This document shows positions 1 through 9,321 of a stretch of 64,000 bases of DNA, in pieces. The stretch's first letter is position 1, and every line of letters begins with the position of its first letter. The stretch covers positions 310,001 through 374,000 of the forward strand of contig JAHLKG010000011.1 in NCBI GenBank assembly GCA_025526995.1. Reading direction: 5' to 3'. The notes beneath the pieces are model-generated. The model saw only the letters and a list, made by a program, of their open reading frames with translations, did not search any database and was not told the DNA's origin. Both the position numbers and the translations under genes were made by a program. The stretch comes from Powellomyces hirtus. Its lineage: Eukaryota > Chytridiomycota > Chytridiomycetes > Spizellomycetales > Powellomycetaceae.

Positions 1-976
1 CCGCAGCCTGATACTCCAATGCGCCTGCGGTCTGGTAATCTCCAGCACTGATTGCAGTCGCCAGCCGTGCCAGCAGACTGTCTGGTGGGGGTGGAGGTAT
101 AGCTGTTGGATTGATCGGCGTACGGCCGCCCCCCGTGTGGATAAACATGTGATGCTGCGCGAGTGCCAGGTAGTTGGGAAAGAATACGCTGAGGTTAGGC
201 GGTTGCGTTGATGGTTGTTGCGTTTGGGATGCTGGCAGCGCTGGCGCAATTCCCGCAGGGGTCGACGCCAAAATTGGTGCATAGGTAGCGCTGGGGATTC
301 CGGGCTCGTCTTTTACGACGCCTTCTGTCTTCACTCTCTTTGGGGCGCCAGCGCCCTCCTCATCATCCTGAAGCAAAACAAATGAAGACATCTCAGCTCA
401 GATTTCTCGTTCCGTGGTAGCAATAGTCAAGGCGCAACGCACCTCACTGTCCCTCTCCCTCTTGATTTCTACAATGTCCTCTTCAGAATTCTCCTGCTCC
501 TCATCCGAGTCCGACTCGACCGCACCTGATGGCGTCGGTGACCTTTGCAGCGGCAATGTCGGCACCACAGCCAGCGGCAGCGTTGGCGATCGCGGTGGTC
601 CAAATCCACCAAAATGCGGCTGCAATCCCAATGCAGGGGCTGCTGCCGGTCCCACCGATGTATTGGGCAACGCGAACCCTCCAAACCCCGGCTGAAACGC
701 CGTATTCGGATTCGCAAACTGTAGCATATTCTGCGGCGTCGGCGGGAGCCGTAGCGGAAGCATGGATGTGGACCCCGCCGGCACAATCCGTGGCAAGAGC
801 AACGCTTGGATAGGAAAGGGCTTCGGTGCTGGGAGTGCTTTTTTTGCGGGTTTGGGCTCATAGTAGTGCCATACGTTCTTGACTTTTCTCGACGTTTTGG
901 TCGCTGTTGGTGGCGGTCTCACAGCTTGCGTAACCGGGTTGCTACTACCGGGGTTTGGTGGTTGAGGCGTTGTCAT
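1..976 (-). CDS. Proline-rich hypothetical protein, C-terminus beyond window edge
   Basis: Exons: complement(join(1..367, 443..976)), continuing past base 1. The ATG at 976 opens MTTPQPPN. An upstream in-frame extension exists but sits on the promoter side. The intron has donor GAG|GTGCGT and acceptor TTGCTTCAG and keeps phase 0. The first part holds a short basic stretch (KNVWHYYEPKPAKK), then Pro/Gly/Ala-rich sequence, an acidic Ser/Asp/Glu segment near the intron and a KRVKTE basic patch. The visible 3' part is again proline-rich and ends in a predicted helix (LARLATAISAGDYQTAGAL). I do not recognise a family. The acidic and basic patches beside low complexity suggest a nuclear or RNA-related protein, but that is inference. 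It is divergent from FYV7. Confidence 0.7.
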
Positions 977-1328
977 TCTTTCCCTTATATAACGGCGAAG
1001 TATCGCAACTGTGGCTACATAAAGGAGTATCTGTTTCACGAATAGCGGATGACATGTCGTATTCAAGACGCATACTCACATTTCTATCTGTCTTAGGGTC
1101 TTACGGGTGTAGTATCTAGGTTTCCGTTCCGATCGCAGTCGAGAATTCTGGGTATATTAACGTGAGAAACGTCACAATTTTTGGAGTCTTCGCAACTTCC
1201 AAGCGCGTGAAGGCCTGGCGTGTTTTTATTTCTTTTTGACGCAAGCCTCTATCCTCCCAATTCTGTCCCCCGAAACCTCCGCTACTGCATTCCCCACACT
1301 TCTCTACTCAGACCAAACACATACCGAA
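977..1328. promoter_or_regulatory. Bidirectional promoter between proline-rich gene and FYV7
   Basis: A 352-bp stretch separates the two start codons of divergent genes, so both promoters and 5' UTRs must lie here. No clear TATA box is visible. The stretch is T/A-rich around 1140-1200. Confidence 0.5.
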
Positions 1329-2036
1329 ATGGCTCCACCAGGAGCTCCCAAATGGGGAGGAAACCCCGGAGCCGGCTACAAGAAAAAACTTGGCTTGCAG
1401 AAACAGCAAAATAACCCGGGGATATCAAAGAAGCACGAAATGATCCGACGGACGAAAATAAAGAAGGAGTATTATAAGCTTTTAGAAAAGGAAGGAGGCG
1501 CTTTGCAGGGAGGAGCAGATGATCTTTATGCGGATGACAATGTAGAGGATGAGGGAAAGAGTGAGATAATGGAGGGCACTTTCGTCAAACCGAAGAGTTC
1601 GAGAGAACCGAAAGACGTCGCTGAAGAGGAACAATGGCCACGGTCCGCACCACCGCCGCCGGCTCCTCGGGGAAAGTCCCAAGCACAACAACCAGGAAGA
1701 AGATTGCCTGTCAAGCCGCAACCGCATCACAAACCTAACCCGTACGCCAAAATGGTGCAGGCAGCCGAACAGCGCAAAGCCGAACGACAGGCTGCGTTCG
1801 ACGAAGCGAAGCGATTGAAAGCGGAGCAGGAGGCAGGGCGGAAGCAGTATTATACAAAGGTATGTAATTTGCCACTGGATGTGAGCAGCAAGGAAGCGGG
1901 CTTGGGTGTTGATTGTCCCTCTGTATGATTGCAGCGCAACAATACTCGGGACCAACTGCAGAAGAAAACCAGGCGTGGGCAGCCCGTAATGGCAAATCAG
2001 ATATCACACCTGCTGGACAAGATCCAGGGAAAATGA
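1329..2036 (+). CDS. FYV7: rRNA-processing protein Fyv7-like
   Basis: Exons: join(1329..1859, 1935..2036), 210 aa, spliced length divisible by three. The donor is AAG|GTATGT and the acceptor GATTGCAG. The protein is highly basic, with a Lys-rich N-terminus (YKKKLGLQKQ), a basic helix (MIRRTKIKKEYYKLLEKE), a charged low-complexity middle and a helical QAAFDEAKRLKAEQEA coiled segment. The C-terminus, encoded by exon 2, carries the family hallmark KKTRRGQPVMANQISHLLDK; Fyv7/CCDC59 proteins end in a very similar KKGQPVM...LLxKIQ block. Fyv7 acts in 40S pre-rRNA processing in the nucleolus. ATG 1329 was chosen because it directly precedes the conserved basic N-terminus. The open frame extends upstream without another good start. 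Confidence 0.75.
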
Positions 2037-2255
2037 GAGTCCCGACCGGAGTCTTCTGTTATCAATATCCGCTGTACATATGCACAAAGCATCACTTAAT
2101 TTATTTCATTGGATTGGACACGGGCTTCATCGTGCTGATCGGGCCAAAGTCATACGAAACCTTCAATTTGATGAGAAGCACCTTGATGTCGCTGCTTTGT
2201 TTTACTCTGTTTGAATAATGCTACTGAGAGATCCGGAGATGGTGAAATGAAAAGA

Positions 2256-3161
2256 TTACACGCTCCCGGGATTGGTTGGCATGGGAGATATAGAACATTG
2301 CAGGCACATGTGCATTATCCTGCTCAGTTCGGGACAAGTCTTGTGATGGGAGGGCTTTGCTTCACATACTGTTCCATTCGAGAACGGTCTGGTCCGCACA
2401 CTGTCATACGAAACAGGGACACCGAGGATCACTGAGCATGATGGCATGAATTGATGGATATTTGTTGTTCCTCGCTCATTTCGTTTTGCGTTCCCATACG
2501 ACGATTTGTCACTCACACGCATGAACCACACGACCGATGTTGAATACAAGCTGGCTTGGGAGCTCCACCAAGAAATCTTGCGGGAGAAAGCTCGTCGTTT
2601 GATTGATAGGCACATTTTATAGATTGCCTTTGGGTTCCCACGCTCATATATTGCTTGTTGTGCATGCATTGACTGGTATCTCGCGCATTTTCGACAATGT
2701 ATAAACCGCCTTGGGTGGAATTCAGATGGATAAGACCAACAGGCATTTGCACCCGGAACGCATATGAGAACAATGCGCACATTGGGGCGGATGTCGACAC
2801 AGACATGATCAGTTTTCACTATCTCCTGCCTCTCCATTAGGTCTTCAGGCCTTTCTTCCAACGTCTTCTTGAGACGAAGCTTTGGGAGGTTTCTGGGCAA
2901 AATATCACTCTTGCCGTTTCGGGCCTCATCACCTTCTCCGCGTTCTGGGGATACCTCTCCAGTTACCACCTTCTTTCTCCTGTGACTCAGATCCATCTCT
3001 CCCACGTTTGCTGCGCAAGGGTCCGCGTCGCTGGTGACCCTCTCCCTTCCTCTTGACGCGTCCCGACAATTTGTCATGAATGCGACTGGGACCCTTTTCA
3101 AGGGGGTTTTCACGACGCGTTTCTTTCGTTTTTCAGACACCCATTCTTTTGCCACGCGCAT
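2256..3161 (-). CDS. Candidate orphan ORF, 301 aa, function unknown
   Basis: An uninterrupted 301-codon frame runs from ATG 3161 to a stop at 2256-2258. At roughly even base composition a 900-bp open frame is rare by chance, and no competing gene is seen on the other strand. The first ~100 residues are strongly basic (KEWVSEKRKKRVVKTP, HRRKKVV). The rest is Cys/His/Ser-rich without a pattern I recognise. The start lies directly beside an ATTC tetranucleotide run, with a TGA immediately before the ATG. Codon use looks unlike the neighbouring conserved genes. It could be a lineage-specific gene, an exon of one, or a chance frame. Confidence 0.3.
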   Translation of the reverse strand: MRVAKEWVSEKRKKRVVKTPLKRVPVAFMTNCRDASRGRERVTSDADPCAANVGEMDLSHRRKKVVTGEVSPERGEGDEARNGKSDILPRNLPKLRLKKTLEERPEDLMERQEIVKTDHVCVDIRPNVRIVLICVPGANACWSYPSEFHPRRFIHCRKCARYQSMHAQQAIYERGNPKAIYKMCLSIKRRAFSRKISWWSSQASLYSTSVVWFMRVSDKSSYGNAKRNERGTTNIHQFMPSCSVILGVPVSYDSVRTRPFSNGTVCEAKPSHHKTCPELSRIMHMCLQCSISPMPTNPGSV

Positions 3162-3189
3162 TCATTCGTTCATTCATTCATTCATTCAT
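3159..3189. repeat. ATTC tetranucleotide microsatellite
   Basis: About seven near-perfect copies of ATTC (one ATTCGTTC interruption). They overlap the start codon of the candidate orphan ORF on the minus strand. Confidence 0.9.
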
Positions 3190-3356
3190 GCTTATCAGGA
3201 AACGGATCATCTGACGGTCCTTTCAGACACCCCAATCTCCATCAGCCGCCCGTGTGATCCCGTATCGCTTTCCCACGTGCACTTCTTAGTATTGTGCGTT
3301 GCCCACGCCTGCTGGGCCAGTCGGGCCCGCAGCGCCTGCCCTCGCCCATTTTCGGC

Positions 3357-3364
3357 TATAAAAG
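3357..3364 (+). promoter_or_regulatory. TATA box (TATAAAAG) ahead of the splice-site array
   Basis: A consensus TATAAAAG sits in GC-rich surroundings. It is followed at about 25-30 bp by a C-rich/pyrimidine tract and a short A-rich piece (CAACAATCAAG), the usual layout of a pol II start in this window. The only structure immediately downstream is the 73-78 bp tandem array. Confidence 0.55.
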
Positions 3365-3439
3365 GGCACGTCCTTGCCCCCCTCCCCCCGCCCTTCGTGT
3401 CCGCTCAACAATCAAGTAGCTTTTCTCTCGTGCACGCCC

Positions 3440-3957
3440 TCTCTCTTCTCACTCTCTATCACGATCCAAAGGCAAGTCGCCCATGGTGAGTGCCGATACC
3501 CTGACGCTCTCTCTCTATCTTCTCATTCTCTATCACGATATATGCAAAGGTAAGTCTCCCACGGTAAGTACCGGTACCCTCACGCACTCTCTCCCCGTAT
3601 TCTCTATCACAGTTGAACGCCAAGGTAAGTCTCCCACGGTAAGTACCGGTACCCTTACGCACTCTCTCCCCGTATTATCTATCACAGTTGAACGCCAAGG
3701 TAAGTCCCACGGTGAGTGCCAATATCCACACGGCCCTCTCTCTTCGTATTCTCTATCACGATATATGCAAAGGTAAGTCTCCCACGGTAAGTACCGGTAC
3801 CCTTACGCACTCTCTCCCCGTATTCTCTATCACAGTTGAACGCCAAGGTAAGTCCCACGGTGAGTGCCAATATCCACACGCCCTCTTTGTGTTCTTGTTC
3901 TCTACTATGGTGAACGCCAAGGTAAGTCTCATGGTGCGCACCAACACCCTCATGCCC
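3440..3957 (+). repeat. Seven-unit tandem array carrying consensus 5' splice sites
   Basis: Seven imperfect copies are anchored on the motif CAAGGTAAGTC. The GTAAGT (or GCAAGT) sites start at 3472, 3550, 3625, 3700, 3773, 3848 and 3922, giving steps of 78, 75, 75, 73, 75 and 74 bp. Each unit has a pyrimidine-rich stretch (CTCTCTCCCCGTATTCTCTATCAC), then a short A/G-rich piece ending in AAAG or CCAAG, then GTAAGTC, and usually a second donor-like motif (ACGGTAAGT or ACGGTGAGT) 7-14 bp later. In the units around 3612, 3687 and 3835 the tract ends in CACAG before TTGAACGCCAAG, so it reads like acceptor, 12-nt exon, donor. The last unit reads ATGGTGAACGCCAAG|GTAAGT. Units of 75 bp keep a 25-codon frame open, but the 73, 74 and 78 bp steps break it. 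Confidence 0.85.
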
Positions 3958-5055
3958 ATTGGTCTTGTTGTTTGGACATTCTTCACCCCCTCCCCTCCCC
4001 GTGGGCGACCAGTGGCGAAACTGTCCCATTCTCGATAACTTAGCATACTTGGAACCGAGTACTAGAAACTGATGATTCGTCGAAGGTGACATGATTCGTC
4101 GGGGATGTATAGTCAATCGCGAAGAATCCCGTTCACCAGCATCTTGTAGACCAGATGCGAAGTCGTCACAGCACGGGAAGGGCCCTTCAGGTACGTTCAC
4201 ACATGTCTTGCGACTTCGGGGACCCAGACGTACTGGTCTCCTGTCTGGAATTCGGCGAAGGTGTGTAGGAACGCACAGGTAAGTTCGTAGTCTCGATCTG
4301 GTATCGCGTATATGGCCACACAGTGAAGACTTTTGGCAATAGGTGTACCCGAACACTCGCTGAACGCTTACGCAGAGAGAAATTCTGAGGAAAATTGGGG
4401 TGAAGAGAAGTGGAGAATGTGCTTCAGGTGTGTTTGCGCTGCACAGAAACGCCGTTGTAGCTATGACGATGTTCGAGATCATGATTTTCGTGCAAGCTTT
4501 GGTTCCGCCGCTATGTGCCCATAGAGCACTGATCAGGTTGAGGAATGAAGGAGCAGGAAGGTGGTTTGTTCAGGTCTCACCGGCCGCAGAGGAGCGAACC
4601 GGCTAGGACCGTCTGCATTCAAGCACGCTTTAGCCGGCCGGCGTTGTGTCCCATAGGTGGACCCTCATGGACCAAGGCTGCGTGAGCGTTCGAAAGGAAA
4701 GTGTACCGTAACATGGTCTTTGGTTGTTGTGACATTCCTAGGTTTTAGAAGTTGTAACATTCCTGCCCAAAACCTACGAAACTTCACAAACAACCAACAA
4801 TCTTGAAGGGTTCAACCTGTCAAGATGAGTGTGCGGTGCGCGTGTGCTGCGCACATGCGACAGACAGAAAGCGAACGAAAAACGGGCCTCCAGATTCTTC
4901 GTTTTGTTGATAATTGTCAATTCAACAGCACGCACTCTCAGTGTGGCACTGGATAAAACCTCGGCTCCAGGTCATTAGGAGCTCTAGGAATTGACTTGCG
5001 TTTTGCTTCTTGGAGTGTTCGTTCGACCTGCGTCGTTCCTTCGAACAAGAACCCC
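3958..5055. other. Non-coding spacer upstream of JMJD4
   Basis: No convincing gene is seen. It contains a short direct repeat, ATGATTCGTCG, at about 4071 and 4090, and the imperfect hairpin listed separately. Confidence 0.4.
4720..4798. repeat. Imperfect inverted repeat, hairpin-forming
   Basis: The left arm reads TTGGTTGTTGTGACATTCCT then AGGTTTT. The right arm, read on the other strand, is TTGGTTGTTTGTGAAGTTTC then GTAGGTTTT. The arms are about 27-30 bp with a few mismatches and are separated by about 20 bp. No flanking target-site duplication was recognised. Confidence 0.6.
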
Positions 5056-6337
5056 ATGGACGGAGCGAATTCGCAGGCCGAATCAGAATACGTTATTCGC
5101 TTTGGTGGAGCAGGACAACCTTCCATACCGCGATACACAAGGTACAACGACAACTGTATTCAACACGACCACATCTGCATCCTCACGTTCCCGCTGCAAC
5201 CTGCAACCGAGAAGTGGACTGTCCTCGACAATCAGAAAAGGCGACCAAACTATCCATATCTACGAGCCCGGTATGGCCACCTTGTCGTCCAACCAACAGG
5301 CAGAACTGAACCGATGCGGTTTGAAGAGTTTCTGAATAGCATGGAAGCTGGAGAGGAAATATATTTGAGGGACTGGCACCTTTTACGGGAGTGCCAGAAA
5401 GAAGGAGACGAGGAATCGTTTTATACAACCCCACAGTGGGTTGCGGATGATTGGTTGAATGCGTATTTGGATACGGATGGGGACGATGATTATCGGTTTG
5501 TTTGTAAGTATGTGTCACGTGTAGAAGCTTATCTTTGCGTTTGGAGATGAACCTGGATGTTTTGTTCACGGGGCAGATATGGGAGCATCAGGCACCTGCA
5601 CTACGTTACATGTGGATGTTTTCAACAGCTTCTCTTGGTCCGCCAACATCTGCGGTATCAAGAAATGGACTTTTTTCCCACCGTTCCAATCCGCTTACTT
5701 GACAAACGCCCGGGGTGACACCATCACCGACATTCGTACTGCCTCCCCAACCGAATTCCCGGCCTTCCACATGCACACAACGCCAATCATCATCTATCAG
5801 CGCCCAGGCGAGCTTGTCTTTGTCCCAAGCCGGTGGTATCATCAGGTCGAGAATATTGGCGAAACCATCTCGATAAATCATAATTGGTGCAACGCCCGCA
5901 ATATCGACACGATATTTGAGAATCTGGAAACGGACCTGGCATACATCCGGAACGCGATTGGGGAACATCGAATTGAAATGGGCGAGGATGAGTGGGACCC
6001 ACACTGTCAGATGATGTTGAGGGCGAATAATGCGGGCTTTGGCTATGAAATGTTGTGGGATTTTCTGGTGTTTCATGCCGGAAGATTGTTGATGTTGAAG
6101 GATCAGGGGGGACATCGAAGTTCTGTTCCGCCTTGGGAGGATGAGGACGCTGTTGCGGATGGTATGAAGAAGGTCGCCGCTTTGTGGGCCCGCCTCATGA
6201 AAGATGAGTGGGCCGCCCTTCATCCAGCAAGTGATGAACACCTAGCGCTTTTTCGAAGGCTCGAGTATGAAGTACTCACACAAGATCAGCGACGTAGTGC
6301 TGCTTTGACGGGCGCCGATTGTGAACTATTATGTTAG
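5056..6337 (+). CDS. JMJD4: JmjC-domain protein, JMJD4-like 2-oxoglutarate oxygenase
   Basis: Exons: join(5056..5503, 5577..6337), 402 aa, close to the usual size of JMJD4 (about 400-420 aa). The donor is GTTT|GTAAGT, the acceptor GGGGCAG, and the split codon restores Y150. The JmjC core is clear: the YMGASGTCTTLHVDVF block gives Fe(II) ligands H161 and D163, WSANICG follows, and the distal ligand H238 lies in SRWYHQVENIG. A conserved NHNW follows. In animals JMJD4 hydroxylates a lysine of translation termination factor eRF1; the same role here is inferred from family membership only. ATG 5056 was preferred over an in-frame ATG 60 bp upstream because the family starts close to the conserved ExxYVIRFG segment. 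Confidence 0.85.
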
Positions 6338-6625
6338 AATAGAAGACAAGCGCACTCTGATACCACATAACCTTCACTTCACGTGTTACAGAAAGATAAA
6401 CATGGCTTTGGTTTCACGAACACTTTTCCAAGCGCTCAACTCAGTAGTGCCCGAACCAACCAGGTTGCTGTCGCGATTGTGTCTAAAATGCTTGTCATTT
6501 CATCGAGCCCGATTTGGATAAATGGAAATGACATTGTTGCTGGGGAAGTTGGCCTCAACGAGGCAACAACCATTCCCCACATTTGCCGTTCCGCTACTTC
6601 ACACTTTATACACTCACTGTCTATA
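6338..6625 (+). promoter_or_regulatory. Upstream region of HIT gene
   Basis: This 288-bp spacer lies between the JMJD4 stop and the HIT start on the same strand. No distinct element is recognised. Confidence 0.3.
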
Positions 6626-7558
6626 ATGGCTTCTACGTGTCTGTTTTGCAAGGTTGGAAAACTGCCAGGTATTCGATTTGGGCCTGCCGTTTCACTGACA
6701 CAACGCACTTTTTCTTGCACCTTGGACAGATCGTTAAGGTACATCTTGAGCCATAGTTCATGCATTGTACGGGCTGATTATTCACTTTCATCGTATGGGT
6801 GACAGGGCGCCATCCCCTCCTTCAAAGTCCTCGAGACTGAGCTGTCGCTCGCTTTCTTGGACGTTGGGCCGCTGTCGAAAGGCCATGTAAGTAAAGGCGT
6901 CCTGAACGCTCAAACCTATCACGGGGAGATTGATGCTAACGTACTCACTTTCTTCGCTTCTAGGCTGTAGGTTTTTCCATGGAAGCATTGATGTTTAAAT
7001 GTCTACATAGCGCTAATCACACTTTTAAATGGCCTGATGGAACAGCTCGTGATCTCAAAAGGTAACTGGAACTATCCGCTGAGCAGTGGCCCAATTTCGA
7101 GGGGAATCAGACCGCAAAACTCATCAAATGACGACAGAGCACGCACAGTTCATGCACCAGCTGTCTGACGAAAGCTTGGCTGACTTGATGCCTGTAGCAA
7201 AGAAAGTAGCGAAAGCGCTCAACGTTGCAAACTACAACATTCTGCAGAACAATGGCCGCCTTGCCCGTACGTATCGCGTGATGTCTCCGAGTCGTCTTGC
7301 TTCACCGCCTCGTTGGACTCACCTATCCCTTCTGGATAACACAGATCAAGAAGTGGACCATGTGCATTTCCACATCATGTGAGCACCAGAATCTTGTGAG
7401 CGAGATGTGCAATCGGCTTAAACTAACGAACATCTGTTCTTTTCTACAATAGCCCTAAACCGAATGATACTGAGGGACTTGGTGTTGGATGGCCTGCTAA
7501 GAAGGCTGACATGGATGAATTGAAGAAACTCTCCGAGGAGATTCAGGCCAGGATTTGA
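6626..7558 (+). CDS. HNT1: HIT-family nucleotide hydrolase (Hint/Hnt1-like)
   Basis: Seven exons: join(6626..6652, 6730..6738, 6806..6886, 7046..7061, 7111..7266, 7345..7378, 7453..7558), 142 aa, exactly in phase. Two are micro-exons: 9 nt encoding IVK and 16 nt encoding LVISK plus one base. The spliced protein reads as a complete Hint protein: MASTCLFCK, IVKGAIPSFK, AFLDVGPLSKGH, LVISK, YNILQNNGRLAHQ, then the histidine triad HVHFH (H102, H104, H106), PKPND and GVGWPAKKAD. Hint proteins cleave AMP-lysine and AMP-NH2 type phosphoramidates. Without the micro-exons two conserved strands would be missing, which supports the model strongly. Confidence 0.93.
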
Positions 7559-7707
7559 TGTTTGCTACATAGGAATACAATCGCGACCAACATTCATCTA
7601 TGCAAACATTTTTGCATGATTTGCCCTATCCTTTGCGAGCCATTACGAGCTATGTAAATATATATTCAGGAAGCGCGGAGAGGGCGAGAGTGGCGAAGGT
7701 ACTTGTC

Positions 7708-8850
7708 CTACAGGTCCTTCCTAGGCCGCCAATCTATTTTATGTTTTCTATCCACCTTTGGCATCATGCTCTCAACGATCCAATCCACATCAGAAATTCT
7801 CCATTGCCATCTCAACTTCCACTCCCCTTGAGAATCCAACTCGAACACCTCGTCCCATGGCGTAAAGTGCGGGGAGATGAACTGCAAATCTAGTTGTCGA
7901 CGCGTATCTCTGATGATGGGCATTCCACTCCTCTCATCCGTGACGATAAACTCCAAATCACAGTCCACCCGGACATCGACCTTGAAAAAGACGCCGTCGT
8001 CCATTGCGCGCTGCATGATTTCTTTTTGTCGTGGGTGGGATGTAAATACACCGTCTTCTTCCGGTATAATAAGTTCGATCAGGGACCACCATTGTTGAGC
8101 GATGTAGCCCTGTGGAGCTGGATATGGCCCATATGTGAAGTGCGTTCCTGTGACCGTCACTTTCGGCTTGCTCTTCAAGACAAACTCTATGCGATTCCCT
8201 TGCGCCAACATAGCTCTATATCCATGGGCATAGCGATCCGCAACCGCCTTAACTAGCACAGGTCTCAGCGCTTCTTCGTCGGCTGCCCGCTGTGGATCGG
8301 ACAAGGTCTCAAACAGCTGCTGGGTGACTGCTGCAGCATCATCGCAGAACTGATCGGGGAAGTCATACGTCGGGTGATTGAGGTGTTTGCGTGCCCGCGC
8401 GGTCCCGACCGCCAGGAAATGTTTATCACGCAGCACGCTCCAGAACGTTGGACGCGGCCGCCGCGGTGGCGACGTGCTGAGCAGCCACGGGTAGTCTGCG
8501 ACATGTGCGGCGAGCGACGACTTTCTATGGAATATGGAAGGGAGCGGGAAGCTGCTAGCCTTACTGGATGGTTTTGGAGTCGGAGTGGTCTTGGAAGGAG
8601 CGGATGTGGCGGGCTGTGCGGCGCTACTGATGGTGGGTATCGTGGTAGCAGAGTCCGTGGGTTCTGCGGTCCGGTTTTGTGTTGGGGTTGCTGCTGGTGA
8701 GGGGTGGGTGTCGTCAACCGCTTTCGCTTGAGACGAGGAAGCCCACCTCGCCGAAGTTATTGAATGTCCCGAAGACCTAAGGAGCCGACATGGCGCTGCC
8801 CTCGCCGCCGCAGAAAGTAGAGGGCACAATGCAGGACGAACAGCTGGCAT
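7708..8850 (-). CDS. Mitochondrial protein with possible Tim44/mL45-like domain
   Basis: Single-exon, 380 aa, ATG 8850, stop TAG 7708. The N-terminus is rich in Ala, Arg and Ser with no acidic residues for about 40 positions, a classic mitochondrial presequence, followed by a Pro/Thr/Ser linker to about residue 115. The folded part starts near FWSVLRDKHF and contains long helices, then alternating strands (IEFVLKSKPKVTVTGTHFTYG, VDVRVDCDLEFIVTDERSG, WDEVFELDSQGEWKLRWQWR). That helix-then-sheet layout and the position of 'TW/FV' strands resemble the Tim44-like fold shared by Tim44, Mba1 and mL45, so a role at the inner-membrane ribosome or translocase is possible. That assignment is inference and weak; the mitochondrial targeting is firmer. 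Confidence 0.75.
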   Translation of the reverse strand: MPAVRPALCPLLSAAARAAPCRLLRSSGHSITSARWASSSQAKAVDDTHPSPAATPTQNRTAEPTDSATTIPTISSAAQPATSAPSKTTPTPKPSSKASSFPLPSIFHRKSSLAAHVADYPWLLSTSPPRRPRPTFWSVLRDKHFLAVGTARARKHLNHPTYDFPDQFCDDAAAVTQQLFETLSDPQRAADEEALRPVLVKAVADRYAHGYRAMLAQGNRIEFVLKSKPKVTVTGTHFTYGPYPAPQGYIAQQWWSLIELIIPEEDGVFTSHPRQKEIMQRAMDDGVFFKVDVRVDCDLEFIVTDERSGMPIIRDTRRQLDLQFISPHFTPWDEVFELDSQGEWKLRWQWRISDVDWIVESMMPKVDRKHKIDWRPRKDL

Positions 8851-9027
8851 GACGAAGCCTATAACAGGAGCGGACCTGAAGTCGATCTAATGAGCGGCTT
8901 GAAGTAGTGTCGCCGTCGCTGAAGAAGTTGCAGCTACCGAAACTCGCGTGTGGCTGCCGTGGCAACAAAATTGTGGTCAGCGTGCACAAATATGGCATAT
9001 GACCAGTATTTAAAACGTAATGTCCCA

Positions 9028-9100
9028 AGATCCCATAGTGTAGTGGTTAGCACTCCAGGTTTTGACTCTGGCAACCCGAGTTCGAATCTCGGTGGGATCT
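9028..9100 (+). tRNA. tRNA-Gln (UUG)
   Basis: A 73-nt cloverleaf: acceptor AGATCCC pairs with GGGATCT, D-stem AGTG/CACT, anticodon stem CCAGG/TCTGG with loop TTTTGAC giving anticodon TTG, and T-arm with GTTCGAATC. A T-run follows directly as pol III terminator. No intron. Confidence 0.95.
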
Positions 9101-9321
9101 TTTTGGTCTTGTTTTTTCTTCTCAGCCTACTGTATGTGTGGAGATTGTGTGTCGTAGCTCTCAAAGGATCTGTAATCCGTATGCAGCAGCTGGTGAGCTT
9201 GACTCTGTCAAGCCAAGGGATGCAGCTAGTCTGAGTTTCCACGCTAGAGTACCACGAAGTATAGTGGTGAAGGTTCCGACTAGGACAACCATTTGGCAAT
9301 CTTCGGAACACGTCCGTTTCA

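Noticed and set aside
3483..3776. Protein with 25-residue repeats coded by the array
   Set aside because: Units of 73, 74 and 78 bp shift the frame, and conservation follows splice motifs and not codons.
3440..3957. CRISPR-like or satellite array
   Set aside because: Units are contiguous with no unique spacers, the host is eukaryotic, and conservation centres on GTAAGT motifs.
6383..6802. 139-codon plus-strand frame read as one exon
   Set aside because: It runs through the first exon and two introns of the HIT gene; only the piece 6626-6652 is coding in this frame.
6436..6988. Minus-strand gene with CxxC-like cysteines
   Set aside because: The region is explained by the spliced HIT gene on the plus strand.
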